Shown: positions 43,978-56,608, numbered from the stretch's first letter. The stretch is 64,000 bases of DNA from Sphingopyxis terrae subsp. terrae NBRC 15098 (GCF_001598815.1 NZ_BCZQ01000004.1:124001-188000); one strand, 5' to 3'. Made by a program: numbers and translations. The notes: generated from the letters alone by a model not told the origin.

Positions 43978-45989
43978 TGCCTAAAGTTACCGTAGATGGC
44001 GTAGAAATCGACGTTCCGCAGGGCGCAACCGTTCTGCAGGCGTGCGAGATGGCGGGGAAGGAAATTCCGCGCTTCTGCTACCATGAACGCCTGTCGATCG
44101 CCGGCAATTGCCGCATGTGCCTGGTCGAAGTCGCGCCCGGCCCGCCGAAGCCACAGGCGTCGTGCGCGCTGCCCGCCGCCGAAGGGCAGGTAATCAAGAC
44201 CGATAGCCCGATGGTGAAAAAGGCGCGCGAAGGGGTGATGGAGTTTCTGCTCATCAACCACCCGCTCGACTGCCCGATCTGCGATCAGGGCGGCGAATGC
44301 GACCTGCAGGACCAGTCGGTCGCCTATGGCCGCGGTGCCTCGCGCTATGACGAGAACAAGCGCGCGGTGACCGAGAAATATATGGGGCCGATCGTCAAAA
44401 CGGTGATGACGCGCTGCATCCAGTGCACGCGCTGCGTCCGCTTTGCCGAGGAAGTCGCCGGGGTCGAGGATATCGGCGCGATCTATCGCGGCGAGAATAT
44501 GCAGATCACCAGCTATCTCGAGCGCGCGGTCGCGAGCGAGCTGTCGGGCAATGTCGTCGATCTTTGCCCGGTCGGCGCGCTGACCAGCAAGCCCTATGCG
44601 TTCGAGGCGCGGCCCTGGGAACTGACCAAGACATTAGGCATCGACATGATGGACGCGGTCGGCACCAATGTCCGTATCGACAGCCGCGGCCGCCAGGTGC
44701 TGCGCGTGCTGCCGCGCGTCAACGACGATGTGAACGAGGAATGGGCGAGCGACAAGACGCGCCACCATGTCGATGGCCTCATGCGCCGCCGCCTCGACCG
44801 CCCCTATGTGCGCAAGGACGGCAGGCTCGTCGAGGCGAGCTGGGCCGAAGCCTTTGCCGCGATCAAGGCGGCGAACGCCGGCAAGTCGGTCGCGGCGATC
44901 GCCGGCGACATGGCCGATTGCGAGACGATGTTCGCGGCGAAGGCGCTGGTGAATGCGCTCGGCTCCGACCTGCTCGAAGGGCGCCAGACGGGCCTCGCCT
45001 ATGACGTCACCAGCCTGTCGGCGGTTAATTTCAATACCACGATTGCGCAGGCCGAAAATGCCGACGTGATCCTGCTCGTCGGCACCAATCTGCGCTGGGA
45101 AGCGCCGCTCATCAACACGCGCGTTCGCAAGGCGGTGTGGAAGAAGGGCGCGAAAGTGTTCGGCATCGGGCCCGAAGTCGATCTCACCTACAAGACCGAA
45201 TGGCTCGGCGACGATGCCTCGCTGGTCGCGAAACTGCCCAAGGCAGCGATGGATGCGCTCAAGGGCGCCGAGCGCCCGATGCTGATCTTCGGCGGCGGCG
45301 CGCTGTCGGTGCCGGGCGTCCATGGCGCCGCGCTGGCGCTCGCCAAGAGCGTCGATGCGGTCAAGGACGGCTGGAACGGCTTCAATGTCGTCCATTTCTC
45401 GGCAGCGCGCATGGGGGCCTTGATGCTCGGCTATGCGCAGCCGGGCGGGATCAAGGACATCATCGCCGCCAAGCCCAAGCTGACCTTCTTCCTCGGCGCC
45501 GACGAGGTCGATTTCGCGGCCTTCGACAAGAGCTTCAAAGTTTATGTCGGCCATCATGGCGACAAGGGCGCGCATGCCGCCGACGTCATCCTGCCGGCCG
45601 CGGCATGGACCGAAAAGGACTTCACGACGGTCAACACCGAAGGCCGCGTCCAGCGCAGCGAAAAGGCGGTGTTCGCGCCGGGTGACGCGCGCGAGGACTG
45701 GAGCATCTTCCGCGCGCTCGCCGATGCGCTCGGCGTCAGCGTCGGCTTCGACAGCTTCGACGAATGTCGCGCGGCGATGGTCGCGACGGTGCCGGCGCTC
45801 GGGGTCGAAGGACTGGTCGATTACGGCTGGTCCGTGCCCAAGCTCGACGCGAAGCCCGAGGCGCACGCGATCCCGTCGCCGATCAAGGATTTCTACCTCA
45901 CCAACGCCATCTGCCGCGCCTCGCCGACGATGGAGCGCTGCTCGGCCGAACTGCTGCATGGCGCGGATTATGCGGAGGCCGCGGAATGA
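43977..45989 (+). CDS. nuoG: NADH-quinone oxidoreductase subunit G
   Basis: A 670-residue 75-kDa subunit carrying several iron-sulfur clusters. N-terminal [2Fe-2S] ligands lie in [16 protein letters not shown], then [18 protein letters not shown], and [19 protein letters not shown]; a molybdopterin-oxidoreductase-like fold fills residues ~220-600, with [19 protein letters not shown]. The family C-terminal domain follows. The ATG at 43977 ([16 protein letters not shown]) overlaps the nuoF stop. The short, mitochondrial-like length matches other alphaproteobacteria rather than the ~900-residue E. coli NuoG. Confidence 0.96.
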   Translation: MPKVTVDGVEIDVPQGATVLQACEMAGKEIPRFCYHERLSIAGNCRMCLVEVAPGPPKPQASCALPAAEGQVIKTDSPMVKKAREGVMEFLLINHPLDCPICDQGGECDLQDQSVAYGRGASRYDENKRAVTEKYMGPIVKTVMTRCIQCTRCVRFAEEVAGVEDIGAIYRGENMQITSYLERAVASELSGNVVDLCPVGALTSKPYAFEARPWELTKTLGIDMMDAVGTNVRIDSRGRQVLRVLPRVNDDVNEEWASDKTRHHVDGLMRRRLDRPYVRKDGRLVEASWAEAFAAIKAANAGKSVAAIAGDMADCETMFAAKALVNALGSDLLEGRQTGLAYDVTSLSAVNFNTTIAQAENADVILLVGTNLRWEAPLINTRVRKAVWKKGAKVFGIGPEVDLTYKTEWLGDDASLVAKLPKAAMDALKGAERPMLIFGGGALSVPGVHGAALALAKSVDAVKDGWNGFNVVHFSAARMGALMLGYAQPGGIKDIIAAKPKLTFFLGADEVDFAAFDKSFKVYVGHHGDKGAHAADVILPAAAWTEKDFTTVNTEGRVQRSEKAVFAPGDAREDWSIFRALADALGVSVGFDSFDECRAAMVATVPALGVEGLVDYGWSVPKLDAKPEAHAIPSPIKDFYLTNAICRASPTMERCSAELLHGADYAEAAE

Positions 45990-47029
45990 CCGAGTTTTTC
46001 CAAAGCCTGGGCATGTCCTATGAATGGGCGTGGGGCGTCGCCACGATCTGCGGTATTCTGCTCATCGCGCTGCCGTTGATGCTCGCGGTGGCGATGATCA
46101 TCTATGCCGACCGCAAGATCTGGGCGGCGATCGCGCTGCGCCGCGGTCCGAACGTCGTCGGTCCCTTCGGACTGTTGCAGAGCTTCGCCGACGGCCTGAA
46201 GGTTTTCCTGCAGGAAACGATCATCCCGTCGAGCGCGAACCGCGGCCTGTTCCTGATCGCGCCGATCATCACCTTCACGGTCGCGTTGATGGCGTGGGCG
46301 GTTATCCCGTTCAATTCGGGCGCGGTGCTCGCCGACATCAATGTCGGGCTGCTCTACATCCTCGCGATTTCGTCGCTCGGCGTTTACGGCGTCATCCTGT
46401 CGGGCTGGTCATCGAACTCGAAATATCCCTTCTTTTCCGCGCTGCGCGCCTCGGCGCAGATGATCTCCTATGAAGTGTCGATCGGCTTCATCCTGATCGG
46501 CGTCGTCCTTTGGGCCGACAGCTTCAACCTCAACGAGATCGTCAAGGCGCAGCAGGGGCACGGGCTGGGCTTCGTCAACGCCTTCGGCTTCAACCTGCTG
46601 CTCTTCCCGCTCGCGGTGATGTTCCTGATCTCGGCGCTCGCTGAAACCGCGCGCGCGCCGTTCGACCTGACCGAGGCCGAAAGCGAGCTCGTCGCGGGCT
46701 ATCAGACCGAATATTCGTCGATGAGCTTCGCGCTCTTCTGGCTCGGGGAATATGCCAACGTCCTGCTGATGTGCACGCTCAACGCCGTGCTCTTCTGGGG
46801 CGGCTGGCTGCCGCCGGTCGACTGGGCGCCGCTCTATGCCGTCCCCGGCATCATCTGGCTGTTCGCGAAGATCCTGTTCTTCTTCTTCGTCTTCAGCTGG
46901 GTGAAGGCGACCGTCCCGCGCTATCGCTATGACCAGCTGATGCGGCTGGGCTGGAAAATCTTCCTGCCGATTTCGCTCTTTTGGGTCTTCCTGATTTCCG
47001 GCTATCTGATGCTGACGAGGTATTCATGA
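45986..47029 (+). CDS. nuoH: NADH-quinone oxidoreductase subunit H
   Basis: The 347-residue ND1-like membrane subunit linking the peripheral arm and quinone site to the proton pumps. Typical segments are [36 protein letters not shown], the charged loop [20 protein letters not shown] and [18 protein letters not shown], with eight hydrophobic helices. Start overlaps nuoG (ATGA at 45986), stop overlaps nuoI likewise. Confidence 0.97.
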   Translation: MTEFFQSLGMSYEWAWGVATICGILLIALPLMLAVAMIIYADRKIWAAIALRRGPNVVGPFGLLQSFADGLKVFLQETIIPSSANRGLFLIAPIITFTVALMAWAVIPFNSGAVLADINVGLLYILAISSLGVYGVILSGWSSNSKYPFFSALRASAQMISYEVSIGFILIGVVLWADSFNLNEIVKAQQGHGLGFVNAFGFNLLLFPLAVMFLISALAETARAPFDLTEAESELVAGYQTEYSSMSFALFWLGEYANVLLMCTLNAVLFWGGWLPPVDWAPLYAVPGIIWLFAKILFFFFVFSWVKATVPRYRYDQLMRLGWKIFLPISLFWVFLISGYLMLTRYS

Positions 47030-47514
47030 GTTACGTTGCCCATCTCGTCAAAAGCTTCACCTTGTGGGAATTCGTGAAGGCGCACGCCCTCACGCTCAAA
47101 TATTTCTTCAAGCCCAAGGCGACGATCAACTATCCGTTCGAGAAGAACCCGCTCAGCCCGCGCTTCCGCGGCGAGCATGCGCTGCGCCGTTATCCCAACG
47201 GCGAGGAGCGCTGCATCGCGTGCAAGCTGTGCGAGGCAATCTGTCCGGCGCAGGCGATCACGATCGAGGCCGAGCCGCGCGACGACGGTTCGCGCCGCAC
47301 GACGCGCTACGACATCGACATGACCAAGTGCATCTATTGCGGCTTCTGTCAGGAAGCCTGCCCGGTTGATGCCATCGTCGAGGGGCCGAACTTCGAATTC
47401 GCGACCGAAACGCGCGAGGAACTGCTCTATGACAAGGCCAAGCTGCTCGCCAATGGCGACAAATGGGAACGCGCGATTGCGGCCAATCTTGCCGCCGACG
47501 CGCCCTATCGGTAA
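47026..47514 (+). CDS. nuoI: NADH-quinone oxidoreductase subunit I
   Basis: The 162-residue ferredoxin-like subunit with two [4Fe-4S] clusters (N6a, N6b) bound by [15 protein letters not shown] and [14 protein letters not shown]. The N-terminal helix ([20 protein letters not shown]) lies on the membrane surface. [17 protein letters not shown] is the conserved lead-in. Start overlaps the nuoH stop (ATGA at 47026). Twelve bases separate its stop from nuoJ. Confidence 0.97.
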   Translation: MSYVAHLVKSFTLWEFVKAHALTLKYFFKPKATINYPFEKNPLSPRFRGEHALRRYPNGEERCIACKLCEAICPAQAITIEAEPRDDGSRRTTRYDIDMTKCIYCGFCQEACPVDAIVEGPNFEFATETREELLYDKAKLLANGDKWERAIAANLAADAPYR

Positions 47515-47526
47515 GGGCGCGCGGAC

Positions 47527-48138
47527 ATGATTCAACTGATCGCCTTTTACCTGTTCGCGACCATCGTGATCGCGTCGGCCGCGATGGTGATTTTCGCCCG
47601 CAATCCCGTGCATAGCGTGATGTGGCTGATCCTCGCCTTCTTCAACGCGGCGGGGCTGATGCTGCTCGCGGGCGCCGAATTCATCGCGATGCTGCTCGTC
47701 ATCGTCTATGTCGGCGCGGTCGCGGTGCTGTTCCTGTTCGTCGTGATGATGCTCGACATCGATTTCGCCGAATTGCGCGCCGGTTTCGTGCGCTATCTGC
47801 CGCTGGGCGCGCTCGTCGCGATCATCCTTGCCGCCGAACTGGTGTTCGCGGTCGGCGCCTGGAGCGCCGGGGGGATCGATCTTGCGGCGCGCGCCGCGCC
47901 CGTGGTCAGCGACAAGAGCAATATCCAGCAGATCGGCGAACTGCTCTACACGCGCTACATCTTCCTGTTCGAGGCGGCGGGCATCGTCCTCCTCGTCGCG
48001 ATGATCGGTGCGATCGTGCTCACCCACCGCCAGCGCGGCGGCGTGCGCGGACAGAATATCAGCCAGCAGGTGCGCCGCCGTCCCGAAGATGCGACGCGCC
48101 TCGTCGATCCGGGCGTCGGGCAGGGGATGGAACTGTGA
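47527..48138 (+). CDS. nuoJ: NADH-quinone oxidoreductase subunit J
   Basis: The 203-residue ND6-like subunit with five membrane helices: [61 protein letters not shown] (with the pi-bulge region), [18 protein letters not shown] and [20 protein letters not shown]. The C-terminus is a polar tail [24 protein letters not shown] overlap joins it to nuoK. Confidence 0.96.
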   Translation: MIQLIAFYLFATIVIASAAMVIFARNPVHSVMWLILAFFNAAGLMLLAGAEFIAMLLVIVYVGAVAVLFLFVVMMLDIDFAELRAGFVRYLPLGALVAIILAAELVFAVGAWSAGGIDLAARAAPVVSDKSNIQQIGELLYTRYIFLFEAAGIVLLVAMIGAIVLTHRQRGGVRGQNISQQVRRRPEDATRLVDPGVGQGMEL

Positions 48139-48440
48139 TTTCGGTCGGCCATTATCTCGCCGTTTCGGCGGTGCTGTTCACGCTCGGTGTGCTCGGCATC
48201 TTCATCAACCGCAAGAATATCATCGTCATCCTGATGGCGATCGAGCTCATCCTGCTTGCCGTGAACATCAACCTCGTGGCGTTCAGCGCCGCGCTGGGCG
48301 ATCTGGTGGGGCAGGTCTTTTCGATGTTCGTGCTGACCGTTGCCGCGGGCGAAGCCGCGATCGGTCTCGCGATCCTTGTCATCTATTTCCGCGGCCGCGG
48401 CACCATCGCCGTCGACGATGCCAACCGGATGAAGGGGTAA
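48135..48440 (+). CDS. nuoK: NADH-quinone oxidoreductase subunit K
   Basis: A 101-residue ND4L-like subunit, exactly the family length. Three helices contain [38 protein letters not shown] (conserved Glu for proton transfer) and [19 protein letters not shown] (second conserved Glu). It begins at GTG 48135, overlapping the nuoJ stop (GTGA); the frame is open upstream but out of register with known K subunits. Confidence 0.96.
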   Translation: MISVGHYLAVSAVLFTLGVLGIFINRKNIIVILMAIELILLAVNINLVAFSAALGDLVGQVFSMFVLTVAAGEAAIGLAILVIYFRGRGTIAVDDANRMKG

Positions 48441-48444
48441 GCCG

Positions 48445-50478
48445 GTGATTCAGGCGATCGTTTTCCTGCCGCTGCTCGCGGCGCTTGTCGCAGGTCTGGG
48501 CCAGCGCGCCATCGGCACCACCGCGGCAAAGCTCGTGACCACCGGTGCGCTGTTCGCAAGCTGCGCGCTGAGCTGGCCGATTTTTCTGTCCTTTGTCGCG
48601 GGAACGGGCGAAGCCGGCGTCACGCCGGTGCTGCACTGGGTTTCGTCGGGCGCACTCCAGTTCAACTGGGAGCTGCGCGTCGACACGCTGACCGCGGTGA
48701 TGCTGGTCGTCATCACGACCGTTTCGGCGCTCGTCCACCTCTATAGCTGGGGCTATATGAGCGAGGACCCGGATCAGCCGCGTTTCTTCGCCTATCTGTC
48801 GCTCTTCACCTTCGCGATGCTGATGCTCGTGACCGCGAACAATCTCGTCCAGATGTTCTTCGGCTGGGAAGGCGTTGGTTTGGCGTCCTATCTGCTGATC
48901 GGTTTCTGGTACAAGAAGCCGAGCGCCAATGCTGCAGCGATCAAGGCGTTCGTCGTCAATCGCGTCGGGGACCTCGGCTTCATGCTCGGCATCTTCGGCA
49001 CCTTCCTGGTGTTCGGCACCGTCTCGATCCCCGAGATTCTGGCCGCGGCGCCGGGCATGGCGGGATCGACGATCGGTTTTCTCGGCCACCGCTTCGACAC
49101 GATGACCGTGCTCTGCCTGCTGCTATTCATCGGCGCGATGGGCAAGTCGGCGCAGCTTGGCTTGCACACCTGGCTTCCCGACGCGATGGAAGGTCCGACC
49201 CCCGTGTCGGCGCTGATCCACGCCGCAACGATGGTCACCGCGGGCGTGTTCATGGTCTGCCGCCTGTCGCCGATGTTCGAAGCCGCGCCGGTCGCGGCGG
49301 GCGTCGTCACCTTCGTCGGCGCCGCGACCTGCTTCTTCGCCGCGACCGTCGGCACGACGCAGTGGGACATCAAGCGCGTCATCGCCTATTCGACCTGTTC
49401 GCAGCTCGGCTACATGTTCTTCGCGGCGGGCGTCGGCGCTTACGGCGCGGCGATGTTCCACCTGTTCACGCACGCCTTCTTCAAGGCGCTGCTGTTCCTG
49501 GGCGCGGGTTCGGTCATCCATGCGATGCACCACGAGCAGGACATGCGTTACTATGGCGGGCTTCGGAAACATATCCCGCTCACCTATTGGGCGATGATGA
49601 TGGGGACGCTGGCGATCACCGGCGTCGGCATCGCGGGCGTGGCGGGTTTCGCTGGCTTCTATTCGAAGGACGGGATCCTCGAGGCAGCGTTCGCTGCTGG
49701 CGGTGGCGGCCAGATCGCCTTCTGGGTCGGTATTTTCGCCGCGTTGCTGACGAGCTTCTACTCATGGCGTCTCGTCTTCCTGACCTTCTATGGCAAGCCG
49801 CGGTGGGAGCAGAGCGAGCATATCCAGCATGCGGTGCACGACGATCATGGCCACGGCCATGACGATCACGCCCCTGCTGCACACCACGATGCGCACGGCG
49901 ACGGCACGGCGGGCTATCATCCGCACGAAAGCCCGATCAACATGCTGATCCCGCTGGGCGTGCTGTCGCTCGGCGCGGTGTTTGCGGGGATGCTCTTCAA
50001 CCACCAGTTCATCTACCCGGAAGAGGGCGCGGCTTTCTGGAAGGGCAGCCTGGCGTTCAACGAACATTTGATGCACGCGGCGCACGAAGTGCCGCTGTGG
50101 GTCAAGTGGATGCCGTTCACGGTGATGGCGATCGGCCTGTTCCTTGCCTGGAACAGCTATATTCGCAACACGACGCTGCCTGCGCGGTTCGTGGCGCAGT
50201 TCTCGCTGCTGCACAAATTCCTGTTCAACAAATGGTATTTCGACGAGCTCTACAACTTCCTCTTCGTCAAGCCGGCGTTCGCGATCGGCCGCTTCTTCTG
50301 GAAGCGTGGGGATGAAGGCACCATCGACCGTTTCGGTCCCAATGGTGTGGCGGCACTCGTCCAGGGGGGCACCCGGCTCGCGGTCCGGCTGCAATCGGGT
50401 TATGTTTATGGATATGCGTTCGTGATGCTGCTCGGTCTTGTCGGCCTCGCCAGCTGGGCCATGGTGAAGTTCCAGTGA
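48445..50478 (+). CDS. nuoL: NADH-quinone oxidoreductase subunit L with histidine-rich insert
   Basis: The 677-residue ND5-like antiporter subunit with the lateral helix at its C-terminus. Core signatures: [39 protein letters not shown] and [19 protein letters not shown]. Between about residues 465 and 495 is a hydrophilic loop crowded with His and Asp ([20 protein letters not shown]), a possible metal-binding segment. It starts at GTG 48445, 4 bases after the nuoK stop, and its stop overlaps the GTG of nuoM (GTGA). Confidence 0.96.
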   Translation: MIQAIVFLPLLAALVAGLGQRAIGTTAAKLVTTGALFASCALSWPIFLSFVAGTGEAGVTPVLHWVSSGALQFNWELRVDTLTAVMLVVITTVSALVHLYSWGYMSEDPDQPRFFAYLSLFTFAMLMLVTANNLVQMFFGWEGVGLASYLLIGFWYKKPSANAAAIKAFVVNRVGDLGFMLGIFGTFLVFGTVSIPEILAAAPGMAGSTIGFLGHRFDTMTVLCLLLFIGAMGKSAQLGLHTWLPDAMEGPTPVSALIHAATMVTAGVFMVCRLSPMFEAAPVAAGVVTFVGAATCFFAATVGTTQWDIKRVIAYSTCSQLGYMFFAAGVGAYGAAMFHLFTHAFFKALLFLGAGSVIHAMHHEQDMRYYGGLRKHIPLTYWAMMMGTLAITGVGIAGVAGFAGFYSKDGILEAAFAAGGGGQIAFWVGIFAALLTSFYSWRLVFLTFYGKPRWEQSEHIQHAVHDDHGHGHDDHAPAAHHDAHGDGTAGYHPHESPINMLIPLGVLSLGAVFAGMLFNHQFIYPEEGAAFWKGSLAFNEHLMHAAHEVPLWVKWMPFTVMAIGLFLAWNSYIRNTTLPARFVAQFSLLHKFLFNKWYFDELYNFLFVKPAFAIGRFFWKRGDEGTIDRFGPNGVAALVQGGTRLAVRLQSGYVYGYAFVMLLGLVGLASWAMVKFQ

Positions 50479-52037
50479 GCGATCTTCCGATCCTTTCGCT
50501 GATGCTGGCGGTCCCTGCGGTCGCCGCCATCGCCTGTGTCTTCGCCGGCGATCGCAACGCGCGCCTGATCGCGCTCGCGGCGACGCTGATCGACTTCGCG
50601 CTCGGCGTCATGCTGTGGGCGAATTTCGATATCGGCGGCGCGCAGTGGCAGTTTCAGGAGATGCATCGCGGCATCTTCGGCCCGTTCAACTATGCGCTCG
50701 GCATTGACGGAATCGCGCTGGTGCTGATCATGCTCAGCGTCTTCCTGATGCCGTTGTGCATCCTGGCGAGCTGGCAATCCGTGACGAAGCGCGTCGGCCT
50801 CTACATGGCGATGTTCCTCGTCATGGAAGTGGTGATGATCGGCGTCTTTGCGGCGCAGGATCTGCTGCTCTTCTATATCTTCTTCGAAGCCGGCCTGATC
50901 CCGATGTATTTCATCATCGGCATCTGGGGCGGCGCGAACCGCATCTATGCGGCGTTCAAATTCTTCCTCTACACGCTGCTCGGATCGGTGCTGATGCTGA
51001 TCGCGATGATCGCGATGATCCGCGAAGCGGGGACGACCGACATCCCGACGCTGCTCGTCTATAATTTCCCGCCGGAAATGCAGACGTGGCTGTGGCTTGC
51101 CTTTTTCGCCAGCCTCGCGGTGAAGATGCCGATGTGGCCGGTCCACACCTGGCTTCCCGACGCGCACGTCCAGGCGCCGACGGCAGGTTCGATGATCCTG
51201 GCGGGCGTGCTGCTCAAGATGGGCAGCTATGGCTTCATCCGGTTCATGATGCCGATGTTCCCCGATGCCTCGGCGCAGCTGATGTGGATCGTCTTTGCGC
51301 TGTCGATGATCGCGGTGGTCTACACCAGCCTCGTCGCGCTGGTGCAGAGCGACATGAAGAAGCTGATCGCCTATTCGTCGGTCGCCCACATGGCGATCGT
51401 GACCGCGGGCCTCTTCGCCTTCAACCAGCAGGGCATCGAAGGCGCGATGATCATCATGCTCAGCCACGGCGTCGTTTCGGCCGCGCTCTTCTTTTGCGTC
51501 GGCGTGATCTATGACCGGCTGCACACGCGCGAGATCGACCGCTACGGCGGCCTCGCGGTGAACATGCCGGCCTATGCGCTGTTCTTCATGCTCTTCACCA
51601 TGGCGTCGATCGGCCTTCCGGGGACCAGCGGCTTCGTCGGCGAATTCCTGAGCCTCGCCGGCATCTACGAAGCGTCGAGCTGGGTCGCGCTGGTTTGCAC
51701 GACCGGTATCATCCTGGGCGCCGCCTATATGCTTTACCTCTATCGCCGCATCGTGTTCGGCGAACTGACCAAGGACGATGTGAAGGCCATGCCCGACATC
51801 AATCCCCGCGAATGGGCGATTTTCGTGCCGCTGGCCGCGGTGGCGCTGTGGATGGGCGTCTATCCCGAAAGCTTCCTCGCCCCGATCCGCGGCGACGTGA
51901 CCACCGTGGTCGCGCGCCTCGCGCCCGCCAAGCCCGCCGGCGATGCCCACGTCACCGCCGGGAAGCCCAAGGCGGCGCACGACGCGCATGGAGAGGCCGC
52001 CGCCGGCGAAGCGCATCATGCGGGAGGCGTCCAATGA
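50475..52037 (+). CDS. nuoM: NADH-quinone oxidoreductase subunit M
   Basis: The 520-residue ND4-like antiporter subunit. It shows [58 protein letters not shown] (conserved Lys region) and [20 protein letters not shown]. The last ~36 residues are a polar, His/Ala-rich tail ([20 protein letters not shown]). It starts at GTG 50475 overlapping nuoL, and its stop overlaps nuoN (ATGA at 52034). Confidence 0.96.
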   Translation: MSDLPILSLMLAVPAVAAIACVFAGDRNARLIALAATLIDFALGVMLWANFDIGGAQWQFQEMHRGIFGPFNYALGIDGIALVLIMLSVFLMPLCILASWQSVTKRVGLYMAMFLVMEVVMIGVFAAQDLLLFYIFFEAGLIPMYFIIGIWGGANRIYAAFKFFLYTLLGSVLMLIAMIAMIREAGTTDIPTLLVYNFPPEMQTWLWLAFFASLAVKMPMWPVHTWLPDAHVQAPTAGSMILAGVLLKMGSYGFIRFMMPMFPDASAQLMWIVFALSMIAVVYTSLVALVQSDMKKLIAYSSVAHMAIVTAGLFAFNQQGIEGAMIIMLSHGVVSAALFFCVGVIYDRLHTREIDRYGGLAVNMPAYALFFMLFTMASIGLPGTSGFVGEFLSLAGIYEASSWVALVCTTGIILGAAYMLYLYRRIVFGELTKDDVKAMPDINPREWAIFVPLAAVALWMGVYPESFLAPIRGDVTTVVARLAPAKPAGDAHVTAGKPKAAHDAHGEAAAGEAHHAGGVQ

Positions 52038-53464
52038 CCGCCGATCTCGCCCTTATCTGGCCCGAACTGATCCTGACGATCGGCGGGCTCGTTACACTGC
52101 TGCTCGGGACATTTGGCGGTGACCGCCAGGTCGGCCTCTATCAGCTTGCGGCGCTCGTCACGCTTGCCGCTGCGGCGGCGGCGGTCGTCGCGATGTTCGG
52201 GACGCAGGCTTCGGTCTTTTCGAATACGCTGGAAGTCGACGCCTTCGGCGGCTTTGCCAAGCTGCTCATCTATGCCGCAAGCTTCATCTGCATCCTGATC
52301 GCGCCGCGCTTCTTCAAGGACGCGATGCGCGCCGAATATCCGGTGCTGATCCTGTTCGCGGCGCTCGGCATGGGTATCATGGCGTCGGCGCGCGACCTGA
52401 TGACGCTCTACGTCGGGCTCGAGCTCAACAGCCTTGCCGCCTATGTGCTCGCCAGCTTCATGCGCTCGGACGATCGTTCGAGCGAGGCGGGGCTCAAATA
52501 TTTCGTCCTTGGCGCGCTGGCTTCGGGGATGCTGCTCTACGGCATTTCGCTGCTCTACGGCTTTTCGGGAACGACGCAGTTCGCCGGCATCGCGCAGGCG
52601 ATGGGCGGCGGCATGAACAACGGTCTGCTGTTCGGCCTCGTCTTCGTGATCGCCGGTCTGGCGTTCAAGATCAGCGCGGTGCCCTTCCACATGTGGACGC
52701 CCGACGTCTATGAAGGCGCGCCGACCCCGGTGACGACCTTCTTCGCCAGCGCCCCGAAGGTCGCGGCGATGGCGCTCATGACGCGCGTCGTCATCGAAGC
52801 CATGGGTCCGGCGACCGCGGCGTGGCAGCAGATCATGATCTTCCTCGCGCTCGCGTCGATCATCCTCGGCGCTGTCGGGGCGATCGGGCAGAAGAATATC
52901 AAGCGCCTGCTTGCCTATTCGTCGATCAACAATGTCGGCTTCATGCTCGTCGGCCTGGCCGCCGGCACCCAGCAGGGCGTCGAGTCGGTGCTGACCTATC
53001 TGCTCGTCTATGTCGTGACGACGATCGGCAGCTTCCTCGTCGTGCTCCAGCTGCGCGATACCGACGGCAATCCGATCGAAAGCATCCCGGCGCTCGCGGG
53101 CTTTTCGCAGCGCCGCCCGGGGCTTGCCGCGGCGATGGCGGTGTTCCTGTTCAGCCTCGCCGGCATTCCGCCGCTCTTTGGCTTCTGGCCGAAATATCTG
53201 GTGTTCCAGGCCGCGGTCGATGCCAATCTGCTGCCGCTGGCGATTGCCGGGATCGTCGCGTCGGTGATCGGGGCCTTCTATTACATCGCGGTCATCAAGA
53301 CGATGTACTTCGACGACAAGTCGGAGGTTGAATTCGGTACCGGCGGCGTCGTGGTCGAGGATGCGGTCATTACCGCCAGCGCCCTGTGGCTGTCGGTCGT
53401 CGGCTATTTCTTCATTCCGGTGCTGGCGGTCGTCTCCGCCACCGCGGCTGCGGTGCTGTTCTGA
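52034..53464 (+). CDS. nuoN: NADH-quinone oxidoreductase subunit N
   Basis: The 476-residue ND2-like antiporter subunit, last of the 14 complex I genes. Signatures: [60 protein letters not shown] and [20 protein letters not shown]. About 14 hydrophobic helices. Start ATG at 52034 overlaps the nuoM stop; its stop TGA (53462-53464) lies inside CTGA, the apparent start region of birA. Confidence 0.96.
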   Translation: MTADLALIWPELILTIGGLVTLLLGTFGGDRQVGLYQLAALVTLAAAAAAVVAMFGTQASVFSNTLEVDAFGGFAKLLIYAASFICILIAPRFFKDAMRAEYPVLILFAALGMGIMASARDLMTLYVGLELNSLAAYVLASFMRSDDRSSEAGLKYFVLGALASGMLLYGISLLYGFSGTTQFAGIAQAMGGGMNNGLLFGLVFVIAGLAFKISAVPFHMWTPDVYEGAPTPVTTFFASAPKVAAMALMTRVVIEAMGPATAAWQQIMIFLALASIILGAVGAIGQKNIKRLLAYSSINNVGFMLVGLAAGTQQGVESVLTYLLVYVVTTIGSFLVVLQLRDTDGNPIESIPALAGFSQRRPGLAAAMAVFLFSLAGIPPLFGFWPKYLVFQAAVDANLLPLAIAGIVASVIGAFYYIAVIKTMYFDDKSEVEFGTGGVVVEDAVITASALWLSVVGYFFIPVLAVVSATAAAVLF

Positions 53465-54189
53465 TCCCGCCGATCGAGCGGATCGCGCAGACAGGTTCGA
53501 CCAACGCCGACCTGCTGGCGCGGCTGGCGGCGGGCGAGCATGTCGGCGAGGGGCATTGGCTCGTCGCCGACCGCCAGACCGCCGGACGCGGGCGGCTGGG
53601 CCGCGCATGGGGCGATGGCCTCGGCAATTTCATGGGATCGACGGTGGTGCAGTTGCGCGCCGGCGACCCGCTCGCCGCGACGCTGGCGCTGGTCGCCGGG
53701 GTCGCGCTGGCGAAGACGATCCGCGCGCTCGCGCCGGCGATCGACTTCCAGCTCAAATGGCCGAATGATGTCCTGGCCGACGGTGCCAAATGTTCGGGCA
53801 TTCTGCTCGAGCGCAGCGGCGACAGCGTCGTCATCGGGGTCGGCGTCAATCTGGTTTCGGCGCCCGATCTGCCCGACCGTGCCACCGCATCGCTCGCCGA
53901 AAAGGGCGCGGCGATCGACCGCGACCGCTTTGCCGATGCGCTGGCGGTCGCCATGGCCGATGCGCTCTGGACCTGGCGCCAGGAAGGCGTCGAAAGCATC
54001 GTGCGCGCCTGGTTGCCGTTGGGGCATCCCGTAGGCACGCCGCTGCATGTGTCCGAACAGGCACTCGACGGATATTTCGACGGCCTCGCGCCCGACGGAG
54101 CGCTGCGCTTGCGCCGCGCCGACGGGGAGGTCATGCTGGTGCATGCGGGCGACGTCGAATTGCGGCGACCCGTAGAGGAGGGGACATAA
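53461..54189 (+). CDS. birA: Biotin--[acetyl-CoA-carboxylase] ligase
   Basis: About 242 residues, the short BirA form with catalytic and C-terminal domains only and no DNA-binding helix-turn-helix. It attaches biotin to the carboxyl carrier protein. Motifs: [15 protein letters not shown], the biotinyl-AMP loop [32 protein letters not shown] and IGVGVNLV. No ATG fits the N-terminus; the conserved segment starts directly after the nuoN stop. A CTG at 53461 overlapping that stop (CTGA) repeats the 4-base overlap used elsewhere in this operon and is my best start; a GTG at 53386 would add 25 unrelated residues. Start therefore uncertain, gene certain. Confidence 0.88.
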   Translation: MIPPIERIAQTGSTNADLLARLAAGEHVGEGHWLVADRQTAGRGRLGRAWGDGLGNFMGSTVVQLRAGDPLAATLALVAGVALAKTIRALAPAIDFQLKWPNDVLADGAKCSGILLERSGDSVVIGVGVNLVSAPDLPDRATASLAEKGAAIDRDRFADALAVAMADALWTWRQEGVESIVRAWLPLGHPVGTPLHVSEQALDGYFDGLAPDGALRLRRADGEVMLVHAGDVELRRPVEEGT

Positions 54190-54191
54190 CC

Positions 54192-54977
54192 GTGCTGCTC
54201 GCGATCGATGTCGGCAACACCAACGCGAAATTCGCTGTTTTCCGCGACTCGATGGCGGTCGCGCGCTGGCGCATCGCGACCGACGACCGGCGCACCGCCG
54301 ACGAATATATGGTGTGGCTCGATCAATTGCTGCGGCTCGAAGGGCTCGACCGCGCTGAAATCGACGCCGTGATCATCTCGACCGTCGTACCGCGCGCACT
54401 CCACAATCTGCAGTTGCTCGCCGACAAATATTTCGGTGTCGAGGCGCTCGTCGCCGGTCGCGAGCCGGTAAGCTGGGGCATCGCGCTCAAGGTCGACGAG
54501 CCGCAGGCGGTGGGCGCCGACCGCGCCTGCAACGCCATTTCGGCGCAAGCGATCGAGCCGGGCAAGGACAAGCTGGTCATCAGCTTCGGCACCGCGACGA
54601 CCTTCGATCATATCGGGCCCGACGGCGCCTATCTCGGTGGCATCATCGCGCCCGGGGTCAATCTGTCGCTCGAAGCGCTCGTGAATGCCGCCGCCAAGCT
54701 GCCACGCATCGCGATCGAAGCACCGGCGTCGAACAGCGTCATCGGCCGCACCACCGAAAGCCAGATGCTGATCGGCGTCTATTGGGGCTATGTCGGGATG
54801 ATCGAGGGGCTTATGCACCGCATGAAGGCAGAAATCGGCAAGCCTGTCACCGTCATCGCGACGGGCGGGCTCGCGATATTGTTTCAGGAACAGGCGCATC
54901 TGTTCGACCGGGTCGAACCCGATCTGACGCTCAACGGGTTGATGCACCTCTATAATCAGAGAGGCATTTCGGCATGA
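54192..54977 (+). CDS. coaX: Type III pantothenate kinase
   Basis: A 261-residue CoaX, first enzyme of coenzyme A synthesis, of the acetate-kinase/ASKHA fold. Phosphate-binding start [16 protein letters not shown], then [50 protein letters not shown] and the C-terminal [15 protein letters not shown]. It begins at GTG 54192, 2 bases after the birA stop, and its stop overlaps rnj (ATGA at 54974). Confidence 0.95.
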   Translation: MLLAIDVGNTNAKFAVFRDSMAVARWRIATDDRRTADEYMVWLDQLLRLEGLDRAEIDAVIISTVVPRALHNLQLLADKYFGVEALVAGREPVSWGIALKVDEPQAVGADRACNAISAQAIEPGKDKLVISFGTATTFDHIGPDGAYLGGIIAPGVNLSLEALVNAAAKLPRIAIEAPASNSVIGRTTESQMLIGVYWGYVGMIEGLMHRMKAEIGKPVTVIATGGLAILFQEQAHLFDRVEPDLTLNGLMHLYNQRGISA

Positions 54978-56608
54978 CCGTTCCCGGCAAGGAACTGCTT
55001 TTCCTCGCGCTCGGCGGGTCGGGTGAGATCGGCATGAACGCCAATCTCTATGGCTGCGACGGCAAGTGGATCATGCTCGATCTCGGCGTCAGCTTCGGGT
55101 CGCAGGATTATCCCGGCATCGACATCGTCATGCCCGACCTCGAATTTATCGAGGATCGCAAGGCCGACCTGCTCGGCATCATCCTGACCCACGGGCACGA
55201 GGATCATATCGGCGCGATTCCCTATCTCGCCGCCGACCTTGGCGTGCCGCTCTATGCCAATCGTTTCACCGCCGGCCTGATCGCGCACAAGCTCGCCGAG
55301 GAAGGGCTGGAGAAAGAGGTCGAGCTGAAGGTTGTCGATATCGATGCGCAGTTCCGCATCGGCCCGTTCGGTATCCGATTGATGCCGCTCGCCCACTCGA
55401 TCCTCGAGATGAGCGCGGCGGTGATCGACACGCCCTATGGCCGCGTCTTCCACACCGGCGACTGGAAGCTCGACGACGATCCGGTCATCGGCACACCGTC
55501 GAGCGCCGCGGCGCTGACCGCGGTGGGCGATGAAGGCGTCGATGTGCTTGTCTGCGATTCGACCAATGCTTTCAATGCGCAGGCATCGGGTACCGAGGGC
55601 GGCGTGCGCGATGGTCTGCTCGCCGCCGTCGGCGCGGCGAAGGGGAGGGTGGTCGTCACCACGTTCGCCTCCAACGCGGCGCGCCTCGACACGCTGGGGC
55701 AGGTCGCCAAGGCCACCGGGCGCACCCTGTGCGTCGCGGGGCGGTCGCTCGATCGCATTTTGGGCGTTGCACGCACCGCGGGGTATCTCAAGGATTTCCC
55801 GGCGACGGTCGACTTCGACGAAGCGATGCGGCTGCCGCGCGACAAGGTGATGATCGTCGCGACGGGCGGGCAGGGCGAACCACGCGCCGCGCTCGCGCGC
55901 ATCGCCGAAGGGATTCACCAGATCAAGCTCGAGGCGGGCGATACGGTCGTCTTTTCGTCCAAGCAGATTCCGGGCAACGAGATTGCGATCGGGCGGATCA
56001 TGAACCAGCTCGCGGCGCGCGACATTCTGACCGTGACCGAAAAGCAGGCGCATATTCACGTCAGCGGCCATCCGGGGCAGCCGGAACTTGCGGCGCTTTA
56101 TGGCTGGCTGCGTCCCAGGCTGATCGTGCCGGTGCATGGCGAGATCCGCCATATGCACGAACAGGCGCGTTTCGCTCTCGAACAACGCGTCCCCGACGCG
56201 CTGGTGCAGGAAAATGGCGATCTGGTGCGCCTGGCCCCCGGTCCCGCTCGTATCCTCGAGCGCGTGCGCTCGGGCCGACTCATCCTCGACGGCGACGTGA
56301 TCCTGCCCGCCGATGGCGAAACGATCAACGAACGGCGCAAATTGTCCTTCTACGGCCAGATTTCGGTCGCGGTCGTGCTGTCCAGGGGCAAATTCGCGGA
56401 CAGCGCGATCCAGTATCGCGGCGTGCCGGTCGAGGACGAGCGCGAAGCCTTTCTCGACGAAATGAACGCCGCTGCAGAAAAGGCAGCCAAATCCCCGGCG
56501 CGGGACCGCGATGCCCTCAAGGAAGCGATCCGGCTCGGCGTCCGGCGAATCGCGACCGACTGGACCGGCAAAAAGCCGATCGTCGATGTGCTGATTCTGG
56601 ATATCTGA
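54974..56608 (+). CDS. rnj: Ribonuclease J
   Basis: A 544-residue metallo-beta-lactamase/beta-CASP nuclease with 5' exo- and endonuclease activity on RNA. The Zn site HxHxDH lies in [20 protein letters not shown], with [13 protein letters not shown] and VCDSTNA downstream; the beta-CASP part has [26 protein letters not shown] and [20 protein letters not shown]. In alphaproteobacteria RNase J matures rRNA 5' ends. Overlaps coaX by 4 bases. A DUF1467 gene follows after 3 bases. Confidence 0.95.
   Translation: MTVPGKELLFLALGGSGEIGMNANLYGCDGKWIMLDLGVSFGSQDYPGIDIVMPDLEFIEDRKADLLGIILTHGHEDHIGAIPYLAADLGVPLYANRFTAGLIAHKLAEEGLEKEVELKVVDIDAQFRIGPFGIRLMPLAHSILEMSAAVIDTPYGRVFHTGDWKLDDDPVIGTPSSAAALTAVGDEGVDVLVCDSTNAFNAQASGTEGGVRDGLLAAVGAAKGRVVVTTFASNAARLDTLGQVAKATGRTLCVAGRSLDRILGVARTAGYLKDFPATVDFDEAMRLPRDKVMIVATGGQGEPRAALARIAEGIHQIKLEAGDTVVFSSKQIPGNEIAIGRIMNQLAARDILTVTEKQAHIHVSGHPGQPELAALYGWLRPRLIVPVHGEIRHMHEQARFALEQRVPDALVQENGDLVRLAPGPARILERVRSGRLILDGDVILPADGETINERRKLSFYGQISVAVVLSRGKFADSAIQYRGVPVEDEREAFLDEMNAAAEKAAKSPARDRDALKEAIRLGVRRIATDWTGKKPIVDVLILDI

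Noticed and set aside
52016..53608. A 530-codon minus-strand frame opposite nuoN
   Set aside because: Shadow of nuoN codon bias; ends inside nuoM and birA with no motif.
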